DNA of 11,597 nt from Pseudomonadota bacterium (GCA_027296525.1 JAPUJA010000235.1:1-11597); one strand, 5' to 3'. Numbered from the stretch's first letter, positions 1 through 6,701 are shown. Notes: generated by a model from the sequence alone, not told the origin. Numbers and translations are program-made.

Positions 1-286
1 CGCGCGCGACCTCGGCGCCGGGCCCTTGCGCGCGTTTCTTACGGTCACCCTGCCGATAATCCGGGCGACGGTGATCGGTGCGGCGCTGATTGCGCTTGCC
101 ATTTCTCTCGACGAGTTCATCATTACATTCTTTACGATTAGCGGAGGCAACACCCTGCCGACGCTTGTTTTTGGCATGCTCAGGCGGACGCTCGGGCCAC
201 AGATCAACGCAATCGGCACGCTCCTGCTGGCGCTTACCGTTGGCTCGACCCTCATCGCTTTATGGATAACGCGTTACCGAGGGTGA
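1..286 (+). CDS. ABC transporter permease, PotC-like, C-terminal part (5' end outside window)
   Basis: This is the last ~94 codons of an inner-membrane permease of the spermidine/putrescine (PotC) type of ABC importer. The frame is open from base 2, so the gene begins left of the window; the TTG at 26 is internal and not a real start. The first visible residues, ARDLGAGPLRAFLTVTLP, are the end of the EAA loop that contacts the ATPase (A..LGA......LP pattern). They are followed by a hydrophobic segment ending in LAISLDEFIITFF, which matches the SMDD-V-SF region of PotC, and by a final membrane helix (about IGTLLLALTVGSTLIALWI). The protein ends with RYRG and TGA. The partner ATPase, second permease and binding protein are presumably to the left. 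Family assignment is good. The actual substrate (polyamine or another small cation or organic acid) is inference. Confidence 0.88.
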   Translation, partial: ARDLGAGPLRAFLTVTLPIIRATVIGAALIALAISLDEFIITFFTISGGNTLPTLVFGMLRRTLGPQINAIGTLLLALTVGSTLIALWITRYRG

Positions 287-362
287 TGACTCTCCACGAA
301 CGTCGGACGGACGGCATCAAGCTGCCGGGGCAGGTCGTTGGCGGAGATGAAGGGAGTGATTG

Positions 363-599
363 ATGGTAGACCTATCGGATGCGGAGAAGCTCCAGGAGAT
401 GGCCGGCGTCGCGGTCGCTCAGCTCCGTAAGCTCAAAGAGATCGCCGGGACACTTCAGACCCTTCGCACGGAGTTCAACGCCTTGAATCTTGACGTGACC
501 GGAACGCCGCTCGAGGGCCGGGCGCCGGCGCTCGGCGCCTGGATCGATATGGTGCGGGCGGCCGCCGACAACCCGGCGGCGAACAGTCTCATTCAGTAG
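363..599 (+). CDS. Small protein of unknown function (78 aa)
   Basis: The start is set at ATG 363, which has an AAGGGAG ribosome-binding sequence ending about 7 bases upstream; a TTG one codon earlier is less likely. The 78-residue product is soluble-looking and mostly helical. The first ~45 residues (AEKLQEMAGVAVAQLRKLKE and on through LQTLRTEFNALNLD) have leucine/alanine spacing compatible with a helical hairpin or short coiled coil. The C-terminal half is Gly/Pro/Ala-rich and ends NSLIQ. There is no signal peptide or membrane segment and I recognise no family. It lies 76 bp behind the PotC-like permease on the same strand, so it could be the last gene of that transporter operon. An overlapping antisense reading frame exists, but the good ribosome-binding site favours this one. 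Confidence 0.6.
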   Translation: MVDLSDAEKLQEMAGVAVAQLRKLKEIAGTLQTLRTEFNALNLDVTGTPLEGRAPALGAWIDMVRAAADNPAANSLIQ

Positions 600-680
600 G
601 GCCGGTTGCGCTTGGCCCGCCGCGCTTAGATCACTCGCAATGTTGCCCTGTTCTTGCTTCGCCTGATCCGTGAGGCCGCC

Positions 681-708
681 GCGATCTGGTGACTTGGCAT
701 CAGATCGC
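681..708. terminator. Stem-loop between convergent genes (possible bidirectional terminator)
   Basis: GCGATCTGGTG (681-691) pairs with CATCAGATCGC (698-708) around a 6-base loop. This gives an 11-bp stem with one G-U pair on the plus strand; on the minus strand the same position is an A/C mismatch. It lies 82 bases after the stop of the small plus-strand gene and 8 bases after the stop of the minus-strand dehydrogenase, where a terminator is expected. No T-run follows on either strand, so it is not a classical intrinsic terminator. It may instead protect the 3' end of the mRNA. Confidence 0.45.
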
Positions 709-715
709 CGGTTCC

Positions 716-1480
716 TCACCGGGCTGAGAGCAGGGTATCCACAAGCTGCTTGCTCCATCCCGTGGTCAGGCCGCCGTCGACAAGATAGGTTTGGCCCGTC
801 ACGTAGCCGCTCTCGGGCGCGGCGAGGAAATGATAGATGCCCGCGATTTCGTCCGGCTCGGCGGCGCGTCCAAGCGGCGTCAAGATGGCCGCCATCCTTT
901 CCTCCTTCCGTTCGGGGTCGGCCGTTACCACCGGCGTCCGCGTGATCCCGGGACAGACGCAGTTCACGCGGATCCGCCTTTCCGCCAGCTCGATCGCCGC
1001 CGCTTGCGTGAGGAAGATCACGGCGGCCTTGCTGGCGCCGTATTTCCCTATTCCGGGCATCGGAGTGAAGCCCGAAATCGACGCCGTGTTGATGATCGAA
1101 GCGCCGTCCGGCATATGCCGTGGAGCGTGTTTGAGACCATAGAACACGCCGTTCACGTTCACCTCGAAGGTTCGTTTGAAATCCTCCGCGGTCTCCTCCT
1201 CCATCGTCGGCCCGAAGGGCTGGATCGCTGCGTTATTGACGAGGATGTTGATCTCGGCGTTCTTTTGCGCAATCTCGGCGAGCGCGCGGGCGACATCGTC
1301 TTCCTCGGCGACATCGGCCCGAATGAAATCGGCGCCCATGCGCTCGGCCGGTTCGCGGCCATCGGCAATATCGATGATCGCCACCTTCGCACCGGCGCGG
1401 GCGAATCGTTCCGCAACCGCCCGGCCGATCCCCGAGGCGCCCCCGGTCACCACCGCCACCATCCCTTCAATCGAGAACAT
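716..1480 (-). CDS. Short-chain dehydrogenase/reductase (SDR), NAD(P)-dependent oxidoreductase
   Basis: A 254-residue classical SDR, the usual length for the family. The cofactor-binding Rossmann motif TGGASGIG is at residues 12-19 and the NNAA motif at 82-85. The catalytic set is N108, S134 (in NTASIS), Y147 and K151 (YGASK), followed by PGIT at 177-180 and the C-terminal VDGG at 235-238. D38, at the end of the second strand (AIIDIAD), suggests preference for NAD(H) over NADP(H). The start is ATG at 1480, where the GGGGAG ribosome-binding sequence is well placed; an in-frame start 38 codons upstream would add a tail not seen in the family. The enzyme oxidises or reduces a carbonyl/hydroxyl group in the cytoplasm, but the substrate cannot be told. 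It lies on the same strand as the methyltransferase gene, 236 bp behind it, so co-transcription is possible but not obvious. Confidence 0.93.
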   Translation of the reverse strand: MFSIEGMVAVVTGGASGIGRAVAERFARAGAKVAIIDIADGREPAERMGADFIRADVAEEDDVARALAEIAQKNAEINILVNNAAIQPFGPTMEEETAEDFKRTFEVNVNGVFYGLKHAPRHMPDGASIINTASISGFTPMPGIGKYGASKAAVIFLTQAAAIELAERRIRVNCVCPGITRTPVVTADPERKEERMAAILTPLGRAAEPDEIAGIYHFLAAPESGYVTGQTYLVDGGLTTGWSKQLVDTLLSAR

Positions 1481-1716
1481 CCGATTTTCTCCCCATAACG
1501 GGTTTCCTGAAACGAGCGATCCAAGTCTATACGCTCCGCTGGCGAGACACGAAGGGAGGGCGAGCGCTAAGAATCTCACCAGTCTTGTCGTCATTTGCTT
1601 ACGTCACGTCCCATCCGCGCCGTTCTTTAGATATCGCGCGCCAGAGAATTCCGTGTCTTGGCATGTCGTCGCTCATGCGGTTGCCGCACGGCTTTCCCGA
1701 TTGCGCGGCACCGAGC

Positions 1717-2703
1717 TTACGCTTGGGCCGCCTCGTGCCGCAGACGGTGCGGGCGGCGTACCGGGGGCACGCCACCGATCAGTTGCCGGAGCCGGGAGAT
1801 GTGACCCGCACCGGTGCCGCAGCAGCCGCCGATGATCCGCGCGCCGGCGGCCAGCCAACGCTCGGCGTGAACCGCGAAGGCGGTGGGGCCGAGGTCGCCG
1901 CGCAGGGGGAGCAACCCGTCATGAAGGCCGTCCTCCTCCCGGTTGCCTGCCATATCCCACTCGCCGGTATGGGGAATGTAGGCGATGCAGTTGGGGTAGC
2001 CCCCGGCAATTTTTCCGGGCTGGGCTACGAGGGCGGGCAGGGCGGCGGTCACGCTCTCGGGCCAGCAGCAGTTGGCGAGCACGGCCGAGACGGGCAGCTC
2101 GGCAATCAGGGCGGCCGCCTCGTCCACGGTCTCGCCGCTGCGCAACAGACCGGAGCCGTCGTCCCGGAGAGTCCAGGACAGCCACACGGGTTTTCCGGTC
2201 GAGCAGGCGGCCCGTGCGTTGGCATGGGCTTCGCGTGCGCTTCGCATCGTCTCGCACAGGAAGAGATCGACATGGGGCGCCATGATCTCCGCGCTCTCCC
2301 GGTAGAGCGGTTCGATCACCTCGTTCGGCGGCACGACATCGGGATTCATCGTGTGATCGAGCGGCGCGAGCGAGCCCGCGATGAGCACGTCCTTGCCGGC
2401 GGCGTCACGGGCTTCTCGCGCGAGGGCGCAGGCCTTGAGGGCGAGATCGCGGAAGCGATCCTCGATCCCCACCTCGGCGAGATGGGAACGCACGACCGAA
2501 TAGGTATTCGTGATGATGACGTCAGCCCCGGCCTCGATGCAGTCGATATGAATTTGGCGCACGACGTGGGGCGCGGACATGAGGGCCTTCGCCGACCAGA
2601 GCGCTTCGGTATTCTCAATCCCCCTCCAGGCGAGCTCGCTGCCCATCCCGCAATCGAGCAGGACGGGCCGGTCGGGAAGCGGGACTCGAGGTATTTCCGC
2701 CAT
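1717..2703 (-). CDS. Homocysteine S-methyltransferase family protein (Zn-dependent)
   Basis: A 328-residue protein of the S-methyltransferase (BHMT/MmuM/MetH N-terminal) TIM-barrel family, of normal single-domain length. It opens with the family's first strand, VLLDCGMGSEL (residues 14-24, where many members have LDGG). It carries the three zinc-binding cysteines: C212 in LANCC and C294/C295 in IIGGCCGT. The 82-residue spacing between the first and the pair is what I recall for BHMT. Family members move a methyl group from S-methylmethionine, betaine or a similar donor to homocysteine thiolate, giving methionine. Which donor is used here is unknown. The start is ATG 2703, with AAGGAG about 9 bases upstream. 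The ribosome-binding site sits in a small GGCT/AGCC hairpin (2707-2719), which might modulate initiation. A longer in-frame extension upstream overlaps the duplicated aldolase fragment and is not believed. Confidence 0.9.
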   Translation of the reverse strand: MAEIPRVPLPDRPVLLDCGMGSELAWRGIENTEALWSAKALMSAPHVVRQIHIDCIEAGADVIITNTYSVVRSHLAEVGIEDRFRDLALKACALAREARDAAGKDVLIAGSLAPLDHTMNPDVVPPNEVIEPLYRESAEIMAPHVDLFLCETMRSAREAHANARAACSTGKPVWLSWTLRDDGSGLLRSGETVDEAAALIAELPVSAVLANCCWPESVTAALPALVAQPGKIAGGYPNCIAYIPHTGEWDMAGNREEDGLHDGLLPLRGDLGPTAFAVHAERWLAAGARIIGGCCGTGAGHISRLRQLIGGVPPVRRPHRLRHEAAQA

Positions 2704-2731
2704 GCCGTGAGGCTCCTTTAGCCGTGGGCGC

Positions 2732-2836
2732 TCGACTCCGGAAGTTCTCGTCCTCCCGGTCGAGCCGACGGACGAGCGCGGCCCACTCCAATTGCCCGAG
2801 GGGGCCGCCATTGGGCTCGTCCCAGAAGGCCCGCGC
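2732..2836 (-). pseudogene. Duplicated 3'-end fragment of the class II aldolase gene
   Basis: Bases 2751-2836 match 4519-4604, the end of the aldolase gene, at 85 of 86 positions; the only difference is G at 2781 against T at 4549, which changes Asp to Ala. Translated on the minus strand it reads ARAFWDEPNGGPLGQLEW and on to RRLDRED, as in the intact protein. Past the identical tract (toward 2732) the DNA differs but the protein still resembles it: ENFRS replaces DSYKS, and the stop TGA is CGA (2732-2734), so the frame runs on. Upstream of 2836 the similarity stops abruptly and the rest of the aldolase is absent. It is therefore a remnant, not a functional gene. Confidence 0.85.
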
Positions 2837-3010
2837 GGCCGTGGAAAGCCGCGAAGCGATCCGGGCACGCGCCCTGAGGACGTGGTGTCCGATCCAACTC
2901 CGGTTCATCATCGGGGCCTTCATGGAAGTCGATAGAGCATCCTGTCGACCGCGCCTATAGCCGTGTTTCGACGGTAGGGCTCGATCTTTCGAAAGCCATC
3001 CCCGCCGGAT

Positions 3011-3026
3011 GTTCGCCTTGGCGAAC
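3011..3026. promoter_or_regulatory. Palindrome GTTCGCC-TT-GGCGAAC, candidate operator
   Basis: A perfect 7-bp inverted repeat with a 2-base centre lies between the divergent methyltransferase and GS-like genes. Its size and symmetry suit a dimeric helix-turn-helix regulator. Relative to the promoter-like TATACT on the minus strand it would cover roughly +3 to +18 of the transcript, a typical position for repression. No regulator gene is in the window, so the assignment is inference. Confidence 0.4.
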
Positions 3027-3034
3027 GGGCACCC

Positions 3035-3063
3035 AGTATAGCGCGTGCGCACGGATCGGAAAA
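3035..3063 (-). promoter_or_regulatory. Possible sigma70-type promoter toward the methyltransferase
   Basis: On the minus strand TATACT (3040-3035) differs from the -10 consensus at one position. TTTTCC lies 17 bases upstream (3063-3058) as a weak -35. Transcription from here would give a leader of about 325 nt through the duplicated aldolase fragment before the methyltransferase start at 2703. The -35 match is poor, so the call is tentative. Confidence 0.3.
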
Positions 3064-3172
3064 ACCGCCGCCTCAGTGGCCCCAGACGTTCCGCCGCTCG
3101 ATCGTCGAAGGGTCTTTGTCGGCTGGCGAAGGCTGGGTATTCTGCGATCGACGGTGGGGAGGGACGAGCGAT

Positions 3173-4486
3173 ATGAATCGTGAAGACATCGTGATGTTCT
3201 GCGTGAGCGACATCGCCGGGAAGGTGCGGGGCAAGGGCTTTCCGGCACGGGATCTGGAGAAGCGCCTCGAGCAGGGGGTCGGCTGGACGCCCACGAACAT
3301 CATGATCACGGCCTTCAGCGACATCGCCGACACCCCCTGGGGACCGCGCGGCGACCTCGTGCTCGTTCCCGTCAGGGAGACGGAGGTGAAGGTCGATTTC
3401 GGCGACGGTTCGGCGCCCGAGCACTTCTTTCTGTGCGAGGTGCAGAACACGGATGGCACGCCTTGGGAGTGCTGCCTCAGGAGGTTCCTGAGGGGTGCGC
3501 TCGATGACCTGCGCCGTGAGACCGGGTTGCGGATCTTCTCGGCCTTCGAGCACGAGTTCCATTACGACGGCGCCGAAAAGCGCCTCGGCGACGCCTACGC
3601 ACTTGATGCCTTCCGCACCCAGGGGCTGTTCGCCTCCGTGCTCCTGTACGCGCTGCGGGCGGCGGGTATCGAGCCCGACGGCTTCCTGCCCGAATACGGC
3701 GCCGGCCAGTACGAGGTCACCTGCACGCCCTCCGAGGGCGCTGCGGCCGCCGATGCCGCGGTGGTGCTTCGCGAGCTCGCCCAAGCGGCCGCCCGGCGCT
3801 TCGGCCATCGGGTGAGCTTTTCGCCGTTGGTCACCGGAGGCAGCGCGACGAACGGCGTGCACGTCCATTTCAGCCTGCTCGACGGGGACGGCCGACCCGT
3901 CGCGTACGATCCCAAAGCGCCGTTCGGCCTGAGTGAGATCGCGGGGCGTTTCGTCGCCGGAATCCTGAAACACATGCCGGCCCTGTGCGCGCTCACCGCC
4001 GCGAGCGTCGTTTCCTACGAGCGGCTCAAGCCGAACCAATGGAGTCCGACCTGCACCAATCTGGGCTATCGGGATCGCGAGGCGTGCGTGCGCATCTGTC
4101 CGGTGCCCGAGCAGCCCGGAGCGGAGGTCGCGAGCCGTTACAACCTCGAGTTTCGCGCGGCCGACGGGTGCGCGAGCCCCTATCTCGTGCTCGGCGCGCT
4201 CGTGCACGCAGGCCTCGAAGGGATTCGCCAAACCCTTCCCGCTCCCCGGCCGACCACCGACGATCCCGAGAAGCTTTCCCCGGCCGAGCGGGCCGAGCGC
4301 GGCATCGCGCGCCTCCCACGGTCCCTCGAGGAGGCGCTTGAAACCCTCGAGCGCGATGCGACGGCGTGCGCCTGGTTCCCGGACGCCTTGCTCGACGCCT
4401 ATCTGCGCCACAAGAGGGGCGAGATCGCGTTGGTAAGGGATCTCGATCTCGACGCGCAGATCGAACGCTACGGCGAAGCCTATTGA
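3173..4486 (+). CDS. Glutamine synthetase family protein (GS-like amide/gamma-glutamyl ligase)
   Basis: A 437-residue protein with the full GS fold. The N-terminal beta-grasp region spans about 1-100 (VSDIAGKVRGKGFP at 11-24). The catalytic domain has metal-binding E126 and E128 (FEHEF), E174 and E181 (EYGAGQYEV), the NGVHVHFS motif (227-234; H230, H232), R284 (SYERLKPNQWSPT) and E326/R328 (NLEFRAADG). All core ATP, metal and glutamate site residues are therefore present. The start is ATG 3173, with GGGGAGGG about 9 bases upstream; an earlier in-frame start at 3116 is less likely. It resembles the non-canonical GS-like ligases (PuuA gamma-glutamylputrescine synthetase and relatives) more than housekeeping GlnA, given the lone position among catabolic genes and the nearby polyamine-type permease. 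The amine substrate is unknown. It converges on the aldolase gene with 13 bp between stops, and it is bracketed by direct repeats of that gene's 3' end. Confidence 0.9.
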   Translation: MNREDIVMFCVSDIAGKVRGKGFPARDLEKRLEQGVGWTPTNIMITAFSDIADTPWGPRGDLVLVPVRETEVKVDFGDGSAPEHFFLCEVQNTDGTPWECCLRRFLRGALDDLRRETGLRIFSAFEHEFHYDGAEKRLGDAYALDAFRTQGLFASVLLYALRAAGIEPDGFLPEYGAGQYEVTCTPSEGAAAADAAVVLRELAQAAARRFGHRVSFSPLVTGGSATNGVHVHFSLLDGDGRPVAYDPKAPFGLSEIAGRFVAGILKHMPALCALTAASVVSYERLKPNQWSPTCTNLGYRDREACVRICPVPEQPGAEVASRYNLEFRAADGCASPYLVLGALVHAGLEGIRQTLPAPRPTTDDPEKLSPAERAERGIARLPRSLEEALETLERDATACAWFPDALLDAYLRHKRGEIALVRDLDLDAQIERYGEAY

Positions 4487-4499
4487 TTGGCACCGCCCG

Positions 4500-5279
4500 T
4501 CAGGACTTGTAGGAATCATCCTCCCGGTCGAGCCGACGGACGAGCGCGTCCCACTCCAATTGCCCGAGGGGGCCGCCATTGGGCTCGTCCCAGAAGGCCC
4601 GCGCACTCGATTCGCAGACCTCGGGAGGCGGAAGGACGAGCTTCTTTCCCGTCGCGCAGGCGTCCATTTGAATCTCGCACGCCTTGTCCAGATGGTACAT
4701 CAGGACGAATGCTTCCGGGATCGTGCGCCCGATGGTCAAAAGGCCGTGGTTGCGCATTATCATGGCGCGCCGGTCGCCCAGGTCCTCGACCATCCGATCA
4801 CACGCCTCGACCGTATCGGCGTAGAAGTAATCGTTGTAGGCAATTCGGTCGTAGAAGAAGAAAGCGGCCTGGTCGAGCGGAAGAAGCCCACATTCCATGG
4901 TGGACACCGCGCAACCCGCGCGCGTGTGGGTGTGGGCGACGCACAGCGCATCTGGTCTTGCCTTGTGCACGGCCGTGTGGATCGTATAGCCCGCCGGGTT
5001 TATCCCAAATGGCGAGTCATCGAGAATGTTGTTCTTCGCGTCGTACTTGACGAGGGAGGAGGCCGTGACCTCCTCGAACAACAGCCCGTAGGGATTGAGC
5101 AGGTAGTGCTCGCCCGGTCCGGGGATTTGCACCGACACATGGGTGTAAATTAAATCCGCCATGTGAAACTTGGCGAGCAGCCGGTAGAAAGCGGCCAGCT
5201 GGACGCGAAGCCCCCATTCCTCAGGGCCGAAGCGGCCTTGGGGGTCATTCGCAATCGGTGATAGCTGTTTGACAGTCAT
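4500..5279 (-). CDS. Class II aldolase/adducin family protein
   Basis: A 259-residue member of the zinc-dependent class II aldolase/adducin family. H116 and H118 (AHTHTRAG) and H178 (MRNHGLL) match the metal-binding histidines of fuculose/rhamnulose-phosphate aldolases. NPYGLLFEEVTASSLVKYD (62-80) is typical of the uncharacterised bacterial adducin-like branch, so the reaction (retro-aldol cleavage, epimerisation or decarboxylation of a sugar-like acid) is not fixed. The start is ATG 5279, with GGAG 7 bases upstream; a GTG five codons earlier overlaps that site and is less likely. It follows the Sel1-repeat gene by 32 bp on the same strand, suggesting a shared transcript, and converges on the GS-like gene. 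The last ~29 codons form a copy of the repeat also found near 2751-2836. Confidence 0.9.
   Translation of the reverse strand: MTVKQLSPIANDPQGRFGPEEWGLRVQLAAFYRLLAKFHMADLIYTHVSVQIPGPGEHYLLNPYGLLFEEVTASSLVKYDAKNNILDDSPFGINPAGYTIHTAVHKARPDALCVAHTHTRAGCAVSTMECGLLPLDQAAFFFYDRIAYNDYFYADTVEACDRMVEDLGDRRAMIMRNHGLLTIGRTIPEAFVLMYHLDKACEIQMDACATGKKLVLPPPEVCESSARAFWDEPNGGPLGQLEWDALVRRLDREDDSYKS
4519..4604. repeat. Direct repeat, copy inside intact aldolase gene (partner 2751-2836)
   Basis: An 86-bp tract identical at 85 positions to 2751-2836, in the same orientation and 1768 bp away. It encodes the aldolase C-terminal tail from about residue 226 to 254. The two copies flank a segment containing the GS-like gene. 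They could mediate recombination that deletes that segment. Confidence 0.9.
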
Positions 5280-5311
5280 CGTCTCGCTCCGCACATCGTT
5301 CCTGCCATAGG

Positions 5312-6124
5312 CTAAGGTTTCGTCGGCGTCCAGTCACGGGCGAGTCCTTCGGCCTCCTCGATCTGAGCGGCGGTCATCTGGCCCGTCAGGTAAACAAGAT
5401 AGGCGGCGGCGACGTCTCGTTTCTGGCTCGATGTCAGCTTGAGAAGCGCGAGACTCGTCCACATATGGGCCTGGACGTAATCCATCGGAAAAGCCTCACC
5501 CTCGGCGCAGATCTTGGCGAGAAACAGCTGCGCTTCCGCGTCCCCCTGTCCCGCCGCGGGGCGCAACCACCGTTCCGCCTCCTTGACGTCCCGGGGAACG
5601 CCTTGACCGTGATAGTAGAGACGGGCGAGCAACTCCTGCGCGCGCAACTGGTTTGCCTGGGCGGCCTGGAGGGCGTAATCCGCCGCCTTGGCGAGATCCC
5701 GCGACACGCCATCCTCGTTGTAATACATGAAGGCAAGGCGGGTTTGCGCTTCGGGCCAGCCTTCCTTGGCCGCCTTTTGAAACCATTTTTCGGCTTCGCC
5801 GTAGTTCTGAGCGATGCCCTGTCCATAGAAGTACATGCGCGCCAGTGAAAACTGCGCAGCCGCTTCGCCGCCCCTCGCGGCCCGGCCATACCACTCGAAC
5901 GCCTGGCCGTAATCCTTTTCGGTCCCCTGGCCCCGCTCGTACATCACGCCGAGGATGAACTCCGCCATCGGGTTGCCGTCCTCCGCAAAGGGTTTCCATG
6001 CCTTGAACGCCTCGGCATAGTCGCCCCGATTGTAGGCGTCGACCGCGTCACGGTAGCCCGCCGCCCAGGCGGGAGTCGCCAAGGCCAGGGTGAGGACGAC
6101 CGTCGCGATAAGTCGTGGCAGCAT
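5312..6124 (-). CDS. Secreted Sel1-like (SLR/TPR) repeat protein
   Basis: A 270-residue protein with a Sec signal peptide (residues 1-22, MLPRL, hydrophobic core, then ATPAWA-AG), so it should act in the periplasm. After a TPR-like helix pair (about 24-50, DAVDAYNRGDYAEAFKAW) come about five Sel1 repeats of ~36 residues: 53-88, 89-124, 125-160, 161-196 and 197-232. Each has the A...LG.MY..G.G...D...A..W...AA pattern (for example LARMYFYGQG and LARLYYHGQG). Such solenoids bind other proteins and often serve as envelope assembly or stress adaptors; no enzymatic residues are expected. The start is ATG 6124; a GAGGG lies about 12 bases upstream, a somewhat long spacing. The aldolase gene follows after 32 bp. 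The 178 bp upstream hold no clear promoter, although 6134-6160 is locally AT-rich. Confidence 0.92.
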   Translation of the reverse strand: MLPRLIATVVLTLALATPAWAAGYRDAVDAYNRGDYAEAFKAWKPFAEDGNPMAEFILGVMYERGQGTEKDYGQAFEWYGRAARGGEAAAQFSLARMYFYGQGIAQNYGEAEKWFQKAAKEGWPEAQTRLAFMYYNEDGVSRDLAKAADYALQAAQANQLRAQELLARLYYHGQGVPRDVKEAERWLRPAAGQGDAEAQLFLAKICAEGEAFPMDYVQAHMWTSLALLKLTSSQKRDVAAAYLVYLTGQMTAAQIEEAEGLARDWTPTKP

Positions 6125-6302
6125 CGGTTGATTTTACCCTCGTGTTATTTTCTCAATGTGGCACCAGGGCCGGGCCGCTGTCAGCAGAAAATATCGCCGC
6201 GGCGCCGGCCCGTTTCCTCGGAGGGCACTCCAGGCGATCGTGGCCGGGGGTGCTCTCCTCCCGGGCCGGTTTCGAGGCGGTAACCGGGCGGGCTGAAGCG
6301 GG

Positions 6303-6701
6303 TCATCCGTTCTCGCGCTCATCCCTCGGCACCGGGCGGGGGCGGCCTTTTTCGTCGACCGCCACATAGACGAACGTGCCTTCCGTCACCTTGGCGAGGG
6401 ATCCGTCGCGGCGCCGTTTCGCCCAGGTCTTGATCCGAACCGTGATGGAGGTGGTCCCGACCCGCAGGATTTCGGCGTAGCAACTCACCAAATCGCCGAT
6501 ATAGATCGGCCGGTGAAATCGCATGGCGTCGATCGAAACCGTCACGATGCGCCCGCGCGCGCGAGCCGCCGCCGGCACGCCGCCCGCCAGGTCCATCTGC
6601 GAAACCACCCATCCACCGAAAATATCGCCGTTCGGGTTCGCATCCCTCGGCATGGCCAGAGTGCGCAGGGCCGGCTCGCTTCCAGGTGGGGATTCAGGCA
6701 T
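6303..6701 (-). CDS. yciA: Acyl-CoA thioesterase, YciA-like hotdog-fold
   Basis: A 132-residue single hotdog domain, the normal length for YciA. The diagnostic stretch LRTLAMPRDANPNGDIFGGW (residues 12-31) is nearly the same as in E. coli YciA and carries the catalytic aspartate (D26) and the FGG helix start. VTVSIDAMRFHRPIYIGDLV (53-72) and the YVAVDEKGRPRPVP tail are also family features. It hydrolyses acyl-CoA thioesters in the cytoplasm; YciA enzymes are broad in chain length and usually hexameric. The start is ATG 6701. The ribosome-binding site is weak (no clear GGAG), and a tandem 17-bp repeat lies 17 bases upstream. It is on the same strand as the Sel1 gene, 178 bp ahead of it. Confidence 0.93.
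   Translation of the reverse strand: MPESPPGSEPALRTLAMPRDANPNGDIFGGWVVSQMDLAGGVPAAARARGRIVTVSIDAMRFHRPIYIGDLVSCYAEILRVGTTSITVRIKTWAKRRRDGSLAKVTEGTFVYVAVDEKGRPRPVPRDERENG

Larger units (their letters stand above)
2704..3172. other. Intergenic region between divergent methyltransferase and GS-like genes
   Basis: This is 469 bp with no convincing intact gene. From left to right it holds the methyltransferase ribosome-binding site, a duplicated aldolase 3' fragment (2732-2836), about 170 bp of unremarkable sequence, a 7-2-7 palindrome (3011-3026), a TATACT promoter-like hexamer on the minus strand (3035-3040) and the GGGGAGGG ribosome-binding sequence of the GS-like gene. A minus-strand frame remains open across the fragment and could begin at an ATG at 2923, but it has no ribosome-binding site and only the fragment resembles a known protein. 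Confidence 0.7.

Noticed and set aside
1676..1688. TGCGG-TTG-CCGCA hairpin after the methyltransferase as a terminator
   Set aside because: A 5-bp stem with a 3-base loop and no T-run is too weak to call.
1585..2721. 378-codon open frame on the plus strand opposite the methyltransferase
   Set aside because: It has Gly/His/Arg-rich, low-complexity-like translation with no motifs. The minus strand carries a complete zinc methyltransferase.
2704..2800. SAM-II-type riboswitch before the methyltransferase, prompted by the GGCTAAAGGAG sequence
   Set aside because: Only the short GCTAAA string matches; the SAM-II pseudoknot strands upstream are not found.
2704..2868. Longer methyltransferase start at 2868
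   Set aside because: The extra 55 residues come from the duplicated aldolase DNA in another frame and resemble no methyltransferase. ATG 2703 has a strong ribosome-binding site.
2615..4606. 663-codon open frame on the minus strand opposite the GS-like gene
   Set aside because: Its translation is Arg/Ala/Gly-rich with no family resemblance except where it crosses the aldolase tail and its duplicate. It is an antisense shadow of a GC-rich gene.
6167..6211. GGGCCGG/CCGGCCC inverted repeat between Sel1 and yciA genes as a terminator
   Set aside because: The arms are 31 bases apart with an imperfect inner stem and no T-run. It could be chance in GC-rich sequence.
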